Positions 27,792-36,237 of a DNA stretch of 64,000 nucleotides are shown here, piece after piece. Under the pieces are notes generated by a model, which did not search any database, was not told where the DNA came from, and saw nothing but the letters and a program-made list of their open reading frames with translations. Each line of letters opens with the position of its first letter. Position 1 is the stretch's first letter. The translations under genes and the position numbers were made by a program. Origin of the DNA: Sphingomonas sp. BK235 (GTDB lineage: Bacteria; Pseudomonadota; Alphaproteobacteria; Sphingomonadales; Sphingomonadaceae); contig NZ_SLXN01000004.1 of the NCBI RefSeq assembly GCF_004345855.1, positions 186,001 to 250,000 on the forward strand. Reading direction: 5' to 3'.

Positions 27792-29246
27792 ATGGCAGAC
27801 ACGATCATCGCCGGCGCGACGCTGTACGACGGCAGCGGCGCGGCGCCCTATCGCGCCGACGTGACGCTGCGCGACGATCGCATCCTCGCGGTCGCGCCGG
27901 CGGGCGCGCCGCGCGGATCCGACACCGCGACGGTGATCGACGCCGGCGGGCTGGCGCTCGCGCCCGGCTTCATCGACGCACACACGCACGACGATCTCGT
28001 CGCCGTCACCGCGCCCGCGATGCTGCCCAAGATCACCCAGGGGGTCACCACCGTGGTGGTCGGCAATTGCGGGATCAGCGCGGGTGCCGGGCGCGCGGGC
28101 GAGGCGGCGCTGCCCGACCCGATGGTGCTGCTCGGCCCCGCCAGCGCCTTCGCCTACGACGATTTCGCCGCTTATGCCGCCGCGGTCGACGCCGCGCTGC
28201 CCGCCACCAACGTGGTCGCGCTGGTCGGCCATACCGCGTTGCGCGCGCGCCACCTCGACCGGCTCGACCGCGACGCCGCCGAGGACGAGCGCGCCGCGAT
28301 GCGCGACGAGCTCGCCGCCGCGCTCGACGCCGGCGCGTTCGGGCTGTCGACCGGGCTGGCCTATGCCAATGCCGCCGCAGCCTCGACCGAGGAGGTGATG
28401 GCGGTGGCCGCGGCGCTGCGCGGCACCGGCGGGCTGTACGCCACGCATCTGCGCAGCGAGGGCGCCGCGATCGTCCCGGCGATCGACGAGGCGGTGGCGA
28501 TCGCGCGCGACGCCGCCGCGCCGCTGGTCGTCTCGCACCTCAAATGCGCCGGGGCGAGCCAATATGGCCGCAGCCGCGAGATCCTGGCGCGGCTCGAGGC
28601 GGCCGCGGCGACGCACCCGACCGGCTGCGACTGTTATCCCTATACCGCCAGTTCCTCGACGCTCGACCTGGCGCAGGTGGTGCCCGAGACGCCGATCCTG
28701 ATCACCTGGTCCGACGCGGCGCCCGACCAGGCCGGGCGGATGCTCGCCGACATCGCCGCCGACTGGAACTGCGAACTCCGCGAGGCGGCGCGGCGGCTCC
28801 AGCCCGCCGGCGCGGTCTATCACTGCATGGCGGAGAGCGACGTCGACCGCATCCTGGCGCATCCGCTCACCATGATCGGCTCGGACGGGCTGCCGTGCGA
28901 CCCGCGCCCGCACCCGCGGCTGTGGGGCAGCTTCCCGCGCGTGCTGGCGCATTACGTGCGCGAGCGCGGGCTGCTGGCGCTGCCCGAGGCGATCCGCAAG
29001 ATGACCGGGCTGACCGCCGACCGGCTCGGGCTGCGCGACCGCGGCTATGTCCGCGCCGGGCTCGCCGCCGACCTCGTGCTGTTCGACCCCGCGCGCGTGA
29101 TCGATCGCGCCGGCTACGACGATCCGGTGCGCGCCGCCGAGGGCGTGCTGGGCCTGTGGGTCAACGGCGTCGCCACGCTCGATCGCGGCGGCGTCACCGG
29201 CGCGCGCGGCGGGCGGCTGCTGCGGCGCCCGGGCGCGGGGGCGTAG
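27792..29246 (+). CDS. N-acyl-D-amino-acid deacylase (D-aminoacylase)
   Basis: A 484-residue zinc amidohydrolase that frees D-amino acids from N-acyl-D-amino acids. The metal-binding HxH is in PGFIDAHTHDD. The family blocks are VVGNCGISAG (metal-ligand Cys), STGLAYANAA, ATHLRSEG, VSHLKCAGASQYG and CDCYPYTASSSTL; the C-terminal catalytic Asp is in MIGSDGLPCDPRPHPRLWG. ATG 27792 follows GGGAAGGGAGCC; the upstream in-frame start at 27735 lies in the promoter. It begins a D-aminoacylase-RidA-permease operon. Confidence 0.9.
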   Translation: MADTIIAGATLYDGSGAAPYRADVTLRDDRILAVAPAGAPRGSDTATVIDAGGLALAPGFIDAHTHDDLVAVTAPAMLPKITQGVTTVVVGNCGISAGAGRAGEAALPDPMVLLGPASAFAYDDFAAYAAAVDAALPATNVVALVGHTALRARHLDRLDRDAAEDERAAMRDELAAALDAGAFGLSTGLAYANAAAASTEEVMAVAAALRGTGGLYATHLRSEGAAIVPAIDEAVAIARDAAAPLVVSHLKCAGASQYGRSREILARLEAAAATHPTGCDCYPYTASSSTLDLAQVVPETPILITWSDAAPDQAGRMLADIAADWNCELREAARRLQPAGAVYHCMAESDVDRILAHPLTMIGSDGLPCDPRPHPRLWGSFPRVLAHYVRERGLLALPEAIRKMTGLTADRLGLRDRGYVRAGLAADLVLFDPARVIDRAGYDDPVRAAEGVLGLWVNGVATLDRGGVTGARGGRLLRRPGAGA

Positions 29247-29319
29247 TGGCGGCGGTCAGCACAGACCCCTCCCCGCGCGGCAAGGCTCCTCCATACCAAC
29301 CGAACGAAGGACATCATCG

Positions 29320-29712
29320 ATGAGTGACGGCATCAAGCGCTACGGCGTCGAGGGCGGCAGCGGCACCGGCGGGCAGCATCTGCCGTTCGCGCGCGCGGTG
29401 CAGGCCGACGGCTGGCTCTACGTCTCGGGCCAGGTACCGATGGTCGACGGCGAGGTGATCGACGGCGGCATCATCCCCCAGACCCATCAGGCGATCCGCA
29501 ACGTGCTCAAGATCCTCGAGGAAGCCGGCTACGGCCCGGAGCATGTCGTGCGCTGCGGCGTGTGGCTCGACGACGCGCGCGACTTCATGTCGTTCAACCG
29601 CATCTTCAAGGAATATTTCGGCGCCCACCCGCCCGCGCGCGCCTGTGTCGTGTCGCAGATGGTGGTGGACTGCAAGGTCGAGGTCGACTGCATCGCCTGG
29701 AAGCAGCCCTAA
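29320..29712 (+). CDS. RidA-family enamine/imine deaminase
   Basis: A 130-residue protein of the YjgF/YER057c/RidA family, which hydrolyses reactive 2-aminoacrylate-type enamines released by PLP enzymes. The active-site arginine is in HPPARACVVSQMV, and the family blocks YVSGQVPMVDGEV and QTHQAIRNVLKILEEAG are clear. ATG 29320 follows GAAGGACATC. Placement next to a D-serine-deaminase-like enzyme, whose product on serine is aminoacrylate, explains its presence. The stop TAA is followed directly by the GTG of the permease gene. Confidence 0.92.
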   Translation: MSDGIKRYGVEGGSGTGGQHLPFARAVQADGWLYVSGQVPMVDGEVIDGGIIPQTHQAIRNVLKILEEAGYGPEHVVRCGVWLDDARDFMSFNRIFKEYFGAHPPARACVVSQMVVDCKVEVDCIAWKQP

Positions 29713-31047
29713 GTGACGGGCGGCGCGCTGCTGCTGGTCGAGGCGGCGGCCGCCGTCGCGGTCCTGATCCTGCTGATCGTGCGCGTGCGGCTCAGCCCGT
29801 TCATCGCGCTGACTTTGGTGTCGCTCGGGCTCGCGCTGGTCGCGGGAATCCCCGCGGCCACTATCGTCAAAGGCTTCGAGGCGGGGGTCGGCGGCGCGCT
29901 CGGCCATATCGCGCTGGTGGTCGGTCTCGGCACGATCCTCGGCAAGATGATGGTCGAATCGGGCGGGGCCGACCGGGTCGCGCGCAGCGTGATCGGCTTC
30001 TTCGGCGCGCGCCGCGCCGACTGGGCGGCGATGACTGTCGCGCTGATCGTCGGCCTGCCGGTGTTCTTCGAGGTCGGCTTCGTGCTGCTGGTGCCGATCG
30101 TCTTCGCGGTGGCGGGGCGGCTGCGCCAGCACCCGCTGCGCCTCGGGCTGCCGATGGCGGCGGGGCTGTCGGTGGTCCATGCGATGGTCCCGCCGCATCC
30201 CGCCGCGATGCTCGCCACCCAGGCCTATGGCGCCGACGTCGGCCTGACGGTGCTGTTCGCGCTGATCGTCGGCGTGCCCACCGCCGCGGTCGCGGGGCCG
30301 CTGTTCGCGCGCGTCGTGGTGCCGCGGCTCGCCCCCGTCGCCGCGCCACCGCCGGTGGCGGAGGAGGTGCCCGACCGCGCGCTGCCGGGCTTCGGCATCA
30401 CCGTGGCGACCCTGCTGCTGCCGGTCGCGCTGATGCTGCTGGGCAGCCTCGCCCCCGCGGTGGCGCGCGCGGGGACCCCGCTCGACCAGTCGCTGCGCTT
30501 CCTCGGCACGCCCGTGGTGGCGCTGCTCGCCGCGGTGCTGGTGAGCTATTGGACGCTCGGTCTCGCGCGCGGACTGACGCTGGCGACGATCCAGCGCTAC
30601 ACCAACGACTGCCTCGCGCCGACCGCGATGATCACGCTGGTGGTCGGCGTCGGCGCGGGCTTCGGGCGCGTCCTGACCGACAGCGGCGTGTCCGACGCGA
30701 TCGTCGCACTGGCGGCGCAGCTCCACGTCCCCGTGGTGCTGCTCGCCTGGCTGATCGCGGCGCTGATGCGCGTCGCGACCGGCTCGGCGACGGTGGCGAT
30801 GGCGACCGCGGCGGGGATCGTCGCGCCGCTCGCCGCCGCCAACCCGGGGGTGCGCCCCGAACTGCTGGTGCTCGCCACCGGCGCGGGATCGGTGGTGCTG
30901 AGCCACGTCAACGACGGCGGCTTCTGGCTGGTGAAGGAATATTTCGGCCTCAGCGTCGCCGATACGATCCGCAGCTGGACGGTGTGCGAGACGCTGATCT
31001 CGGTGGTCGCGCTGGTGCTGACGCTGCTGCTGTCGCTGCTGGAGTGA
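29713..31047 (+). CDS. GntP-family permease, probable D-amino-acid (DsdX-like) importer
   Basis: A 444-residue transporter with about twelve membrane segments. It has GntP family blocks such as GFEAGVGGALGHIALVVGLG, GLPVFFEVGFVLLVPI, VHAMVPPHPAAM and HVNDGGFWLVKEYFGL. The family includes gluconate carriers and the D-serine transporter DsdX. Location immediately after ridA and D-aminoacylase favours a D-amino-acid or N-acyl derivative rather than gluconate; this is inference. GTG 29713 starts right after the ridA stop, indicating coupled translation. Confidence 0.85.
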   Translation: MTGGALLLVEAAAAVAVLILLIVRVRLSPFIALTLVSLGLALVAGIPAATIVKGFEAGVGGALGHIALVVGLGTILGKMMVESGGADRVARSVIGFFGARRADWAAMTVALIVGLPVFFEVGFVLLVPIVFAVAGRLRQHPLRLGLPMAAGLSVVHAMVPPHPAAMLATQAYGADVGLTVLFALIVGVPTAAVAGPLFARVVVPRLAPVAAPPPVAEEVPDRALPGFGITVATLLLPVALMLLGSLAPAVARAGTPLDQSLRFLGTPVVALLAAVLVSYWTLGLARGLTLATIQRYTNDCLAPTAMITLVVGVGAGFGRVLTDSGVSDAIVALAAQLHVPVVLLAWLIAALMRVATGSATVAMATAAGIVAPLAAANPGVRPELLVLATGAGSVVLSHVNDGGFWLVKEYFGLSVADTIRSWTVCETLISVVALVLTLLLSLLE

Positions 31048-31090
31048 GCGCGCGCGGGAACCCGCGGCGCCGCGCGGCGTAGCGCCCGGC

Positions 31091-31660
31091 ATGACCGACA
31101 GCAACGCCGCGCGCTACCCGCTCCTCGCCCTCCCGCACATCCAGCTCCACGGCATCGTCGACGACGCGATGTACGCGCGCTTCAAGGAGCAGCTCGCCGC
31201 CGCGCCGCCCGACGGGCCGCTGGTGGTATCGCTCACCACGTTGGGGGGCGATCCCGAGATGGCGCGCGCGATGGGCGATTCGATCCGGCTGCTGCGCGAG
31301 TATAGCGGGCGCGACGCGCTGTTCCTCGGCAAGGTGGCGGTCTATTCGGCCGGGGCGACCTTCATGTCGGCGTTCCCGGTGGAGAACCGCTTCCTCACGC
31401 GGAACTCGCGGCTGATGATCCACGAGCGCAGCATGACCGCGACGCTCCAGCTCTCCGGCCCGCTTCACACCATTTCCCCGGTACTGCGCGCCAAGCTCAA
31501 CGAGATCGCGGATTCGATCCGGATCCAGGAGGAAGGCTTCGCCGACCTGGTGCGCGGCAGCCAGGTGACGCTCGACGACCTCAAGCGCCGCGCGCCCGAC
31601 AATTGGTACATCGAGGCCAGCGAGGCGCGCGACCTGGGGCTGGTGCTCGACGTGATCTAG
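31091..31660 (+). CDS. ClpP-like serine protease, stand-alone divergent copy
   Basis: A 189-residue protein of the ClpP/crotonase fold. The nucleophile is Ser86 in VYSAGATFMSAFP and the histidine is His111 in LMIHERSM. The 25-residue spacing equals that of ClpP Ser98-His123, and an Asp candidate is at 170 (APDNWYIEASEA). It lacks the canonical ASMGA and MIHQP sequences, so it is a remote paralogue. No clpX or other ATPase gene is nearby. It may be a housekeeping-independent peptidase; the target is unknown. Confidence 0.75.
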   Translation: MTDSNAARYPLLALPHIQLHGIVDDAMYARFKEQLAAAPPDGPLVVSLTTLGGDPEMARAMGDSIRLLREYSGRDALFLGKVAVYSAGATFMSAFPVENRFLTRNSRLMIHERSMTATLQLSGPLHTISPVLRAKLNEIADSIRIQEEGFADLVRGSQVTLDDLKRRAPDNWYIEASEARDLGLVLDVI

Positions 31661-31691
31661 CGCGCGATCCACCGCGGCAGAACCCGCAGGG

Positions 31692-31764
31692 CTCCGGCGA
31701 ACGCCGGAGGCGGGGGCCGCTGAGGTGGCGGCTTGCGGCTCTGGGCTCCCGCGTGCGCGGGAGC
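31692..31764. terminator. Two hairpins between convergent genes
   Basis: CTCCGGCG-AA-CGCCGGAG (31692-31709) and GCTCCCGCG-TG-CGCGGGAGC (31745-31764) lie between the ClpP-like gene and the convergent J-protein gene. They belong to the dispersed short-palindrome family also seen at 9857 and 33494, and probably end both transcripts. Confidence 0.5.
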
Positions 31765-31823
31765 ACGGTCACGCGCGGAGGGATCAGCGCCTCGGACGCA
31801 CCGTCCACCGGCCCGCCCCGCGA

Positions 31824-32423
31824 TCAGGCGAAAGCGGGCGCCTTGCGGAGCTGCTGATACGCGCTGATCACCTTGGCGAGAATCGCCTCGTGGCTGCGGT
31901 CGCCGCCGTTGCGGTCGGGATGGTAGCGGCGCACCAGCTCCGAATAGCGGCGGCGTAGCGCCGCGCGGTCGGCGTCGGGCGCGAGCCCGAGCGTCTCGAG
32001 ATGGCGCCGGTCCTCGCCCGACAGCGGTTTGCCGTCGCTGCGCTCGGGCGCGACGGTGCGGCGGAAGCGCGCGCCGATCGCATCGAGCGGGTCGGTGAAA
32101 TCGGCCCAGCGCGGCCCCTGGTCGCCGCTCCCCGCGCGCGCGAAGGCGCGCGTCTCGCGTTCCCAGCCGGCGAGCGGGCGCTGCGCGTGGTGGATCTCCT
32201 CCGCCGTCATCCCCTCGAAATAATTATAGCCCGCGTTGAAGGCGCGGATATGGTCGAGGCAGAACCAGCGGAAGCGCGGCGGCCCCTCCCCCCCGCCCGG
32301 CCCCTCCAGCGGGGGCGCGCGGAACTCGCCCGGCTCGGCGCAGCCCGGATGCGCGCATTCCTGCGCCGCCCCCTCGACGCGGCCGTGGAACCGCGTGTGC
32401 GGTCTATCCTTGTTGAGCTTCAC
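31824..32423 (-). CDS. J-domain protein with N-terminal Cys-containing region
   Basis: A 199-residue co-chaperone candidate. The C-terminal ~65 residues form a J-domain with the HPD signature in RRYHPDRNGGDR, preceded by LGLAPDADRAALRRRYSEL. The N-terminal part has cysteines in ECAHPGCAEPGEF and FRWFCLDHIRAFNAGYNYF, which may form a small metal site. This architecture with a C-terminal J-domain recurs in alphaproteobacteria but has no assigned client. It is divergent from bolA, and the 44-bp gap between starts must hold both promoters. Confidence 0.85.
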   Translation of the reverse strand: MKLNKDRPHTRFHGRVEGAAQECAHPGCAEPGEFRAPPLEGPGGGEGPPRFRWFCLDHIRAFNAGYNYFEGMTAEEIHHAQRPLAGWERETRAFARAGSGDQGPRWADFTDPLDAIGARFRRTVAPERSDGKPLSGEDRRHLETLGLAPDADRAALRRRYSELVRRYHPDRNGGDRSHEAILAKVISAYQQLRKAPAFA

Positions 32424-32467
32424 TGGACTGCCGTCGCTTCCCGGACAAAGCGCTGTATATGGGGTGG

Positions 32468-32758
32468 ATGACCGACGCTTCCACCGGGCCGATCGCGGCC
32501 GAGATCACCGCTCGTCTCACCGCGGCGCTCCAGCCGTCGCGGCTCGAGGTGATCAACGAGAGCGCGCTCCACCGCGGCCACGCCGGCGACGACGGCAGCG
32601 GCGAGAGCCATTTCCGCGTCGTGGTGGAGAGCCCCGCCTTCGCGGGCCAGTCGCGCGTCGCGCGCCAGCGGCTGGTCAACCACGCGCTCGCCGAGCTGCT
32701 CGCCGATCACGTCCACGCGCTCGCGATCCGCGCCACCGCGCCGGGGGAGCCGGCATGA
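32468..32758 (+). CDS. bolA: BolA-family protein
   Basis: A 96-residue protein of the BolA/IbaG family, which pairs with monothiol glutaredoxins in Fe-S trafficking and stress response. Visible blocks are RLTAALQPSRLEVINES, ESHFRVVVESPAFAGQSRVARQRLVNHALAEL (in parts) and HALAIRATAP. The position often occupied by His in the RHR motif is Gln here. ATG 32468 is used; an ATG at 32459 in the same frame is possible. The stop overlaps the start of the GST gene (ATGA), so both are co-translated. Confidence 0.88.
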   Translation: MTDASTGPIAAEITARLTAALQPSRLEVINESALHRGHAGDDGSGESHFRVVVESPAFAGQSRVARQRLVNHALAELLADHVHALAIRATAPGEPA

Positions 32759-33465
32759 GCGGCTATCGGCTCTGGTACTGGCCGACGATCCAGGGGCGCG
32801 GCGAGTTCGTCCGGCTCGCGCTGGAGGCGGGCGGCATCGCCTATGAGGATTGTGCGCGGCACGAGGGCGTCGAGGCGATGATGCGCGACATGGAGTCGCG
32901 TGCGCCGCGCGCGCCCTTCGCCCCGCCCTATCTCGCGGTGGACGGCCATGCGGTGGCGCAGGTGGCGGACATCCTGCTCTATCTCGGCGACCGCCACGGG
33001 CTGGCGCCGTCCAGCATCACCGAGCGCTATTGGGTGCATCAGCTCCAGCTCACCGTCGCCGACATCGTCACCGAGGCGCATGACGTCCACCATCCCGTCG
33101 CGATGATGGACTATTACGAGGACCAGAAGCCCGAGGCGGCGCGCGCCGCGGCGCCGTTCCGCGCCGAGCGGATGCCCAAGTTCCTCGACCATTTCGAGGC
33201 GGCGACCCGCGTGCACCGCGGCGACTGGATCGCGGGGGCGCAGTGGAGCTACATTGATACGTCGCTGTTCCAGCTGGTGGCGGGGCTGCGCTACGCCTTC
33301 CCGCGGCGGATGGCGGCGCTGGCACCGCGCTATCCCGGGCTGGCGGCGCTGCACGACGCCGTCGCGGCGCTGCCCGGCGTCAGCGCCTATCTCGCCAGCG
33401 AGCGGCGGCTGCCGTTCAGCGAGGAAGGCATCTTCCGCCATTATCCCGAGCTCGACGCGGAGTAG
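32755..33465 (+). CDS. Glutathione S-transferase family protein
   Basis: A 236-residue two-domain GST. The thioredoxin-like N-terminal domain (to about residue 85) starts YRLWYWPTIQGRGEFVRLAL, with the Tyr early in the chain as the probable catalytic residue and RGEFVRL as in sigma/alpha-type enzymes. AQVADILLYLGDRHGL corresponds to the SxAIxRYLA motif. The rest is the helical C-terminal domain. The insertion of HDVHHPVAMMDYYEDQK is typical of fungal/alphaproteobacterial sigma-like GSTs. Coupling to bolA suggests a redox/thiol context. Confidence 0.87.
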   Translation: MSGYRLWYWPTIQGRGEFVRLALEAGGIAYEDCARHEGVEAMMRDMESRAPRAPFAPPYLAVDGHAVAQVADILLYLGDRHGLAPSSITERYWVHQLQLTVADIVTEAHDVHHPVAMMDYYEDQKPEAARAAAPFRAERMPKFLDHFEAATRVHRGDWIAGAQWSYIDTSLFQLVAGLRYAFPRRMAALAPRYPGLAALHDAVAALPGVSAYLASERRLPFSEEGIFRHYPELDAE

Positions 33466-33493
33466 CGTGTTCCCTTTGGCGTGAACCGGCGGG

Positions 33494-33517
33494 GTGCTCC
33501 TGCGAACGCAGGAGCAC
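33494..33517. terminator. Perfect hairpin between convergent GST and DUF3597 genes
   Basis: GTGCTCCTGCG-AA-CGCAGGAGCAC is an 11-bp perfect stem with a 2-base centre, located where two transcripts converge. No T-tract follows, so a role in termination is inferred from position only. Confidence 0.5.
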
Positions 33518-33586
33518 GGTTCCACCGAGGTGGATCCGTGTCCACGCACTCGCTTACCCCGCCGCGCTGGCCGGCGCCGTCGCGGC

Positions 33587-34024
33587 TCAATCCTTGAGCG
33601 CGGCGGGCACCGTGCCGCCATTCTTCTCCAGCTCGCGCATCACCGCCTTGTGGAGCCAGATGTTCATCTCGGCCGAGCCGTCGGTGGCGCCGGTATAGCC
33701 CAGCTCGGTGGCGAGTTCCTTGCGGTTGGCGAGGCTCGAGTCGATGTCGAGCAGCTTCATCAGATCGACGATCGAGGTGCGCCAGTTGAGCTGGGGGTTG
33801 CCCTTCTGCTGCGCGATGCCGCTGAGCACCTGCTCGACGTCGACCGGCGCGGCGGGCGCGGCCGGGGCGGCGGGCGCCGCGGGCGCGGGCGGCGGTGCGC
33901 CCGGTGCCGGCGCGGGGGCGGGCGAAGGCGAAGCCGCCGGCGCGTCCTTGTGCCCGCCGAACTGACCCCCGAGCGGCCCCTTGTCGCCGAAGATCGCCTT
34001 CTTGATCGCGCCGAAGATGCTCAT
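33587..34024 (-). CDS. DUF3597 domain protein
   Basis: A 145-residue protein of unknown function. The start MSIFGAIKKAIFG is a short amphipathic helix. A long Pro/Ala linker (about residues 28-60) leads to the conserved C-terminal DUF3597 domain with WRTSIVDLMKLLDIDSSL, RKELATELGYTGATDGSAEMN and IWLHKAVMRELEKNGG. Family members are small bacterial proteins, often described near LysM proteins, with no proven role. The gene is the last of a minus-strand run that begins with nfuA, though a 60-bp gap separates it from the HNH gene. Confidence 0.85.
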   Translation of the reverse strand: MSIFGAIKKAIFGDKGPLGGQFGGHKDAPAASPSPAPAPAPGAPPPAPAAPAAPAAPAAPVDVEQVLSGIAQQKGNPQLNWRTSIVDLMKLLDIDSSLANRKELATELGYTGATDGSAEMNIWLHKAVMRELEKNGGTVPAALKD

Positions 34025-34084
34025 CTCGCCTGCCCTCTCTGCTGGTCGATGGATCAGGCGGCAACGTTGGCCCGCGCCGAAGGT

Positions 34085-34426
34085 TCAGCCCGCCCGGCCA
34101 CGCCGGGTCGGCGCGTGGAAGTCGGGCGGCTTGTCCGCGACCCAGGAGAGGAACCGCGCGATCGCGGGCCAGTCACGGATCGCCGCGATCGTCCCGGCGC
34201 GCGCCAGCGCTTGATTGTCCGCCGCGGCATGGATGGCGCGATGGCAGATCGGATGGAGCGGCACCGTCACGCGCCCGCCCTCGCTGCGCGGCACGACATG
34301 GTGCCACTCGACCCGCCGCCCGAGCGCGCGCCCGCACAGCGCGCAGTCGCGCGGCGCCTCGGCGCGCGACCGCGCGTGCCGCTCCGCCTCGGCCAGTCCC
34401 TGCTTGCGTCGGACCCGTCCCGCCAT
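34085..34426 (-). CDS. HNH endonuclease
   Basis: A 113-residue single-domain HNH nuclease. The zinc cysteines are in CALCGRALGRRVEWHH and LHPICHRAIHA, and the ββα-metal histidines are in RVEWHHVVPRSEGG. It is a common chromosomal housekeeping-type HNH in alphaproteobacteria, with no evidence of a restriction partner or phage context. It lies 39 bp after rimI on the same strand. The biological role is unknown. Confidence 0.85.
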   Translation of the reverse strand: MAGRVRRKQGLAEAERHARSRAEAPRDCALCGRALGRRVEWHHVVPRSEGGRVTVPLHPICHRAIHAAADNQALARAGTIAAIRDWPAIARFLSWVADKPPDFHAPTRRGRAG

Positions 34427-34465
34427 GACGGACGCTACGTGCCGCGCCGCCCGCGCGTTCCCGGC

Positions 34466-34942
34466 TCAGTCGAGCGCCACCGCATAGGTATGCGCGTCGA
34501 AGGTCTCGCCCGCGCGGCTGCGGTAATAATGGCGGCGCACGCCCTCGCGGCGGAAACCGTGCGCGGCATAGAGCGCCACCGCCGGATTGTTGGCGCGCAC
34601 CTCGAGGTGGAGCCGGCGCACGCCGCGCGCGCGGCACTCGCCGATCACGCTGCGCAACAGCGTCGCCCCCACGCCGGTGCGCGCCACCGCGGGATCGACC
34701 GCGATCAGCAGCAGCTCGGCCTCGTCCATGATCGCGCGGCTCAGCGCGAAGCCGACGACACGCTCATCGACGCGCGCCAGCGTCATCCACACCCCCGGCA
34801 TCGCGAGGATGCCGACCACCTGGCCGCGCGTCCACGCCTCGCCGTAGCGCGGGTCGAAGGCGGCGGCCATGACGCGGTCGATCGCCTCGGCATCGGCGCC
34901 TCCCCCGGCGACCAGCTCGATCAGCCGCACGCCGCGGCTCAC
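34466..34942 (-). CDS. rimI: Ribosomal protein S18-alanine N-acetyltransferase
   Basis: A 158-residue GNAT-fold acetyltransferase. The acetyl-CoA loop is ARTGVGATLLRSVIGECRARG (in part), followed by LEVRANNPAVALYAAHGFRREGVRRHYY (in part), the RimI signature. It overlaps tsaB by four bases (ATGA), the standard tsaB-rimI arrangement, which supports the specific name over a generic GNAT label. The acceptor would be the N-terminal alanine of S18. Confidence 0.9.
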   Translation of the reverse strand: MSRGVRLIELVAGGGADAEAIDRVMAAAFDPRYGEAWTRGQVVGILAMPGVWMTLARVDERVVGFALSRAIMDEAELLLIAVDPAVARTGVGATLLRSVIGECRARGVRRLHLEVRANNPAVALYAAHGFRREGVRRHYYRSRAGETFDAHTYAVALD

Positions 34943-35589
34943 GTCGCCGTGGCGCGCGCCGCGGGCAGCTTGGCGTCGGGCGCGCGGCCGTAGAAGGGCA
35001 CGGCCGGCAACGCGCGCTCGGCGGCGGGCAGCAGCAAAGCGTGCGCCGCGTCGGGCAGCGCGGGTCGGTCGGGGATCGCGGGATCGAGCGCGGCGAGCCA
35101 GCGTGTTCCCGTGCCGATCGCCGGGCCGCCGGCGAGCGCCGCCAGCGCCGCCGCGGGGGTGAGCGAGCGCGGTGCGTCGAGCGGCCGGAACGGGCGAGCG
35201 AAACGCTGCATGAAGACCTCACCGTGCCCGCCTTCGGCGATCACCGCAAGAGCCGCCCCGCTCTCCCCCTCCGCGTCCTGCTCCGCCAGCGCCGCGGCGG
35301 CGACCAGCGCGAGCGCCTGATACCCCGCCACCGCCGCGCCCCAGCCGAGCGCGAGCGCGCGCGCCGCGGCGATGCCGACGCGGATGCCGGTGAAGCTGCC
35401 CGGACCGACATCGACCAGGATGCGCGCGGCGCGGCCGCCGTCGGGCAGGCCGGCGATCATCGGCACCAGCCGCTCGGCATGGCCGCGCCCCACCTCCTCG
35501 TGCGCGCGCGCGATCAGCCGCTCGCGCTCGAACAGCGCGACCGAGCAGGCCGCGGTGGCGGTGTCGATGACGAGCAGCCGGTCGCGCAC
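34939..35589 (-). CDS. tsaB: tRNA threonylcarbamoyladenosine biosynthesis protein TsaB
   Basis: A 216-residue ASKHA-fold partner of TsaD needed for t6A37 in ANN-decoding tRNAs. It opens with LLVIDTATAACSVALF. GHAERLVPMIAG and VDVGPGSFTGIRVGIAAARALALG are the family's signatures. The start is GTG 35589, two bases after the upstream nitroreductase stop; the longer ATG frame at 35661 runs inside that gene. It is followed by rimI through a four-base overlap. Confidence 0.92.
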   Translation of the reverse strand: MRDRLLVIDTATAACSVALFERERLIARAHEEVGRGHAERLVPMIAGLPDGGRAARILVDVGPGSFTGIRVGIAAARALALGWGAAVAGYQALALVAAAALAEQDAEGESGAALAVIAEGGHGEVFMQRFARPFRPLDAPRSLTPAAALAALAGGPAIGTGTRWLAALDPAIPDRPALPDAAHALLLPAAERALPAVPFYGRAPDAKLPAARATAT

Positions 35590-35590
35590 G

Positions 35591-36193
35591 TCAGGCGATA
35601 CGGTTGAACGTCTCGAACGCGGGGCGCGGCAGCCGCTCGTGCAGCGTCGCGGTGTCGCCATAGCCGAGCGTGGCGATGAAGTTGGTGCGGACGTTGGGCG
35701 TGTCGGCGAAGAACGCCTTGTCCACCGCGCCGGCGTCGAAGCCCGACATCGGGCCGACGCCGAGCCCCAGCGCGCGCGCCGCGAGGATCAGATAGCCGCC
35801 CTGCAGCGACGAGTTGCGGAACGCCGAGGCCTCGCGCAGCTCGCGGTTGCCGTCGAACCAGCTCTTGGCGTCGACGTGCGGAAAGAGCGTAGGGAGATGC
35901 TCGTGGAACTCGGTGTCCATGCCGATCACCACGCTGACCGGCGCGGCGAGCACCTTGTCCTTGTTGGTCGCCGAGCAGGCGGCGGCGAGCCGCGCCTTGG
36001 CCTCGTCCGACACGCACCACACCAGCCGCGCGGGCAGCTGGTTGGCCGAGGTCGGCGCCATCTTCATCAGGTCCCAGATCGCGCGCAGCGTCGCCTCGGA
36101 CACGGGCTCGTCGCGATAATGGTTGAAGGTCCGCGCGGTGCGGAACAGCTGGTCGAGCGCGGCATCGTCGAGGGGGCGGTCGAGCGCGGGCAT
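35591..36193 (-). CDS. RutE/HadB-type nitroreductase (malonic semialdehyde reductase family)
   Basis: A 200-residue FMN enzyme of the RutE subgroup. Blocks include [60 protein letters not shown] (in parts), [15 protein letters not shown] and [15 protein letters not shown]. RutE reduces malonic semialdehyde in pyrimidine degradation, but no other rut gene is present, so a general quinone/nitro or semialdehyde reductase role is equally possible. It ends two bases before tsaB and follows nfuA, in one apparent operon. Confidence 0.85.
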   Translation of the reverse strand: MPALDRPLDDAALDQLFRTARTFNHYRDEPVSEATLRAIWDLMKMAPTSANQLPARLVWCVSDEAKARLAAACSATNKDKVLAAPVSVVIGMDTEFHEHLPTLFPHVDAKSWFDGNRELREASAFRNSSLQGGYLILAARALGLGVGPMSGFDAGAVDKAFFADTPNVRTNFIATLGYGDTATLHERLPRPAFETFNRIA

Positions 36194-36237
36194 GGCGATC
36201 CTGTCGGTTGGTGAGGGAGAGCGACCGGGCGCGCGCG

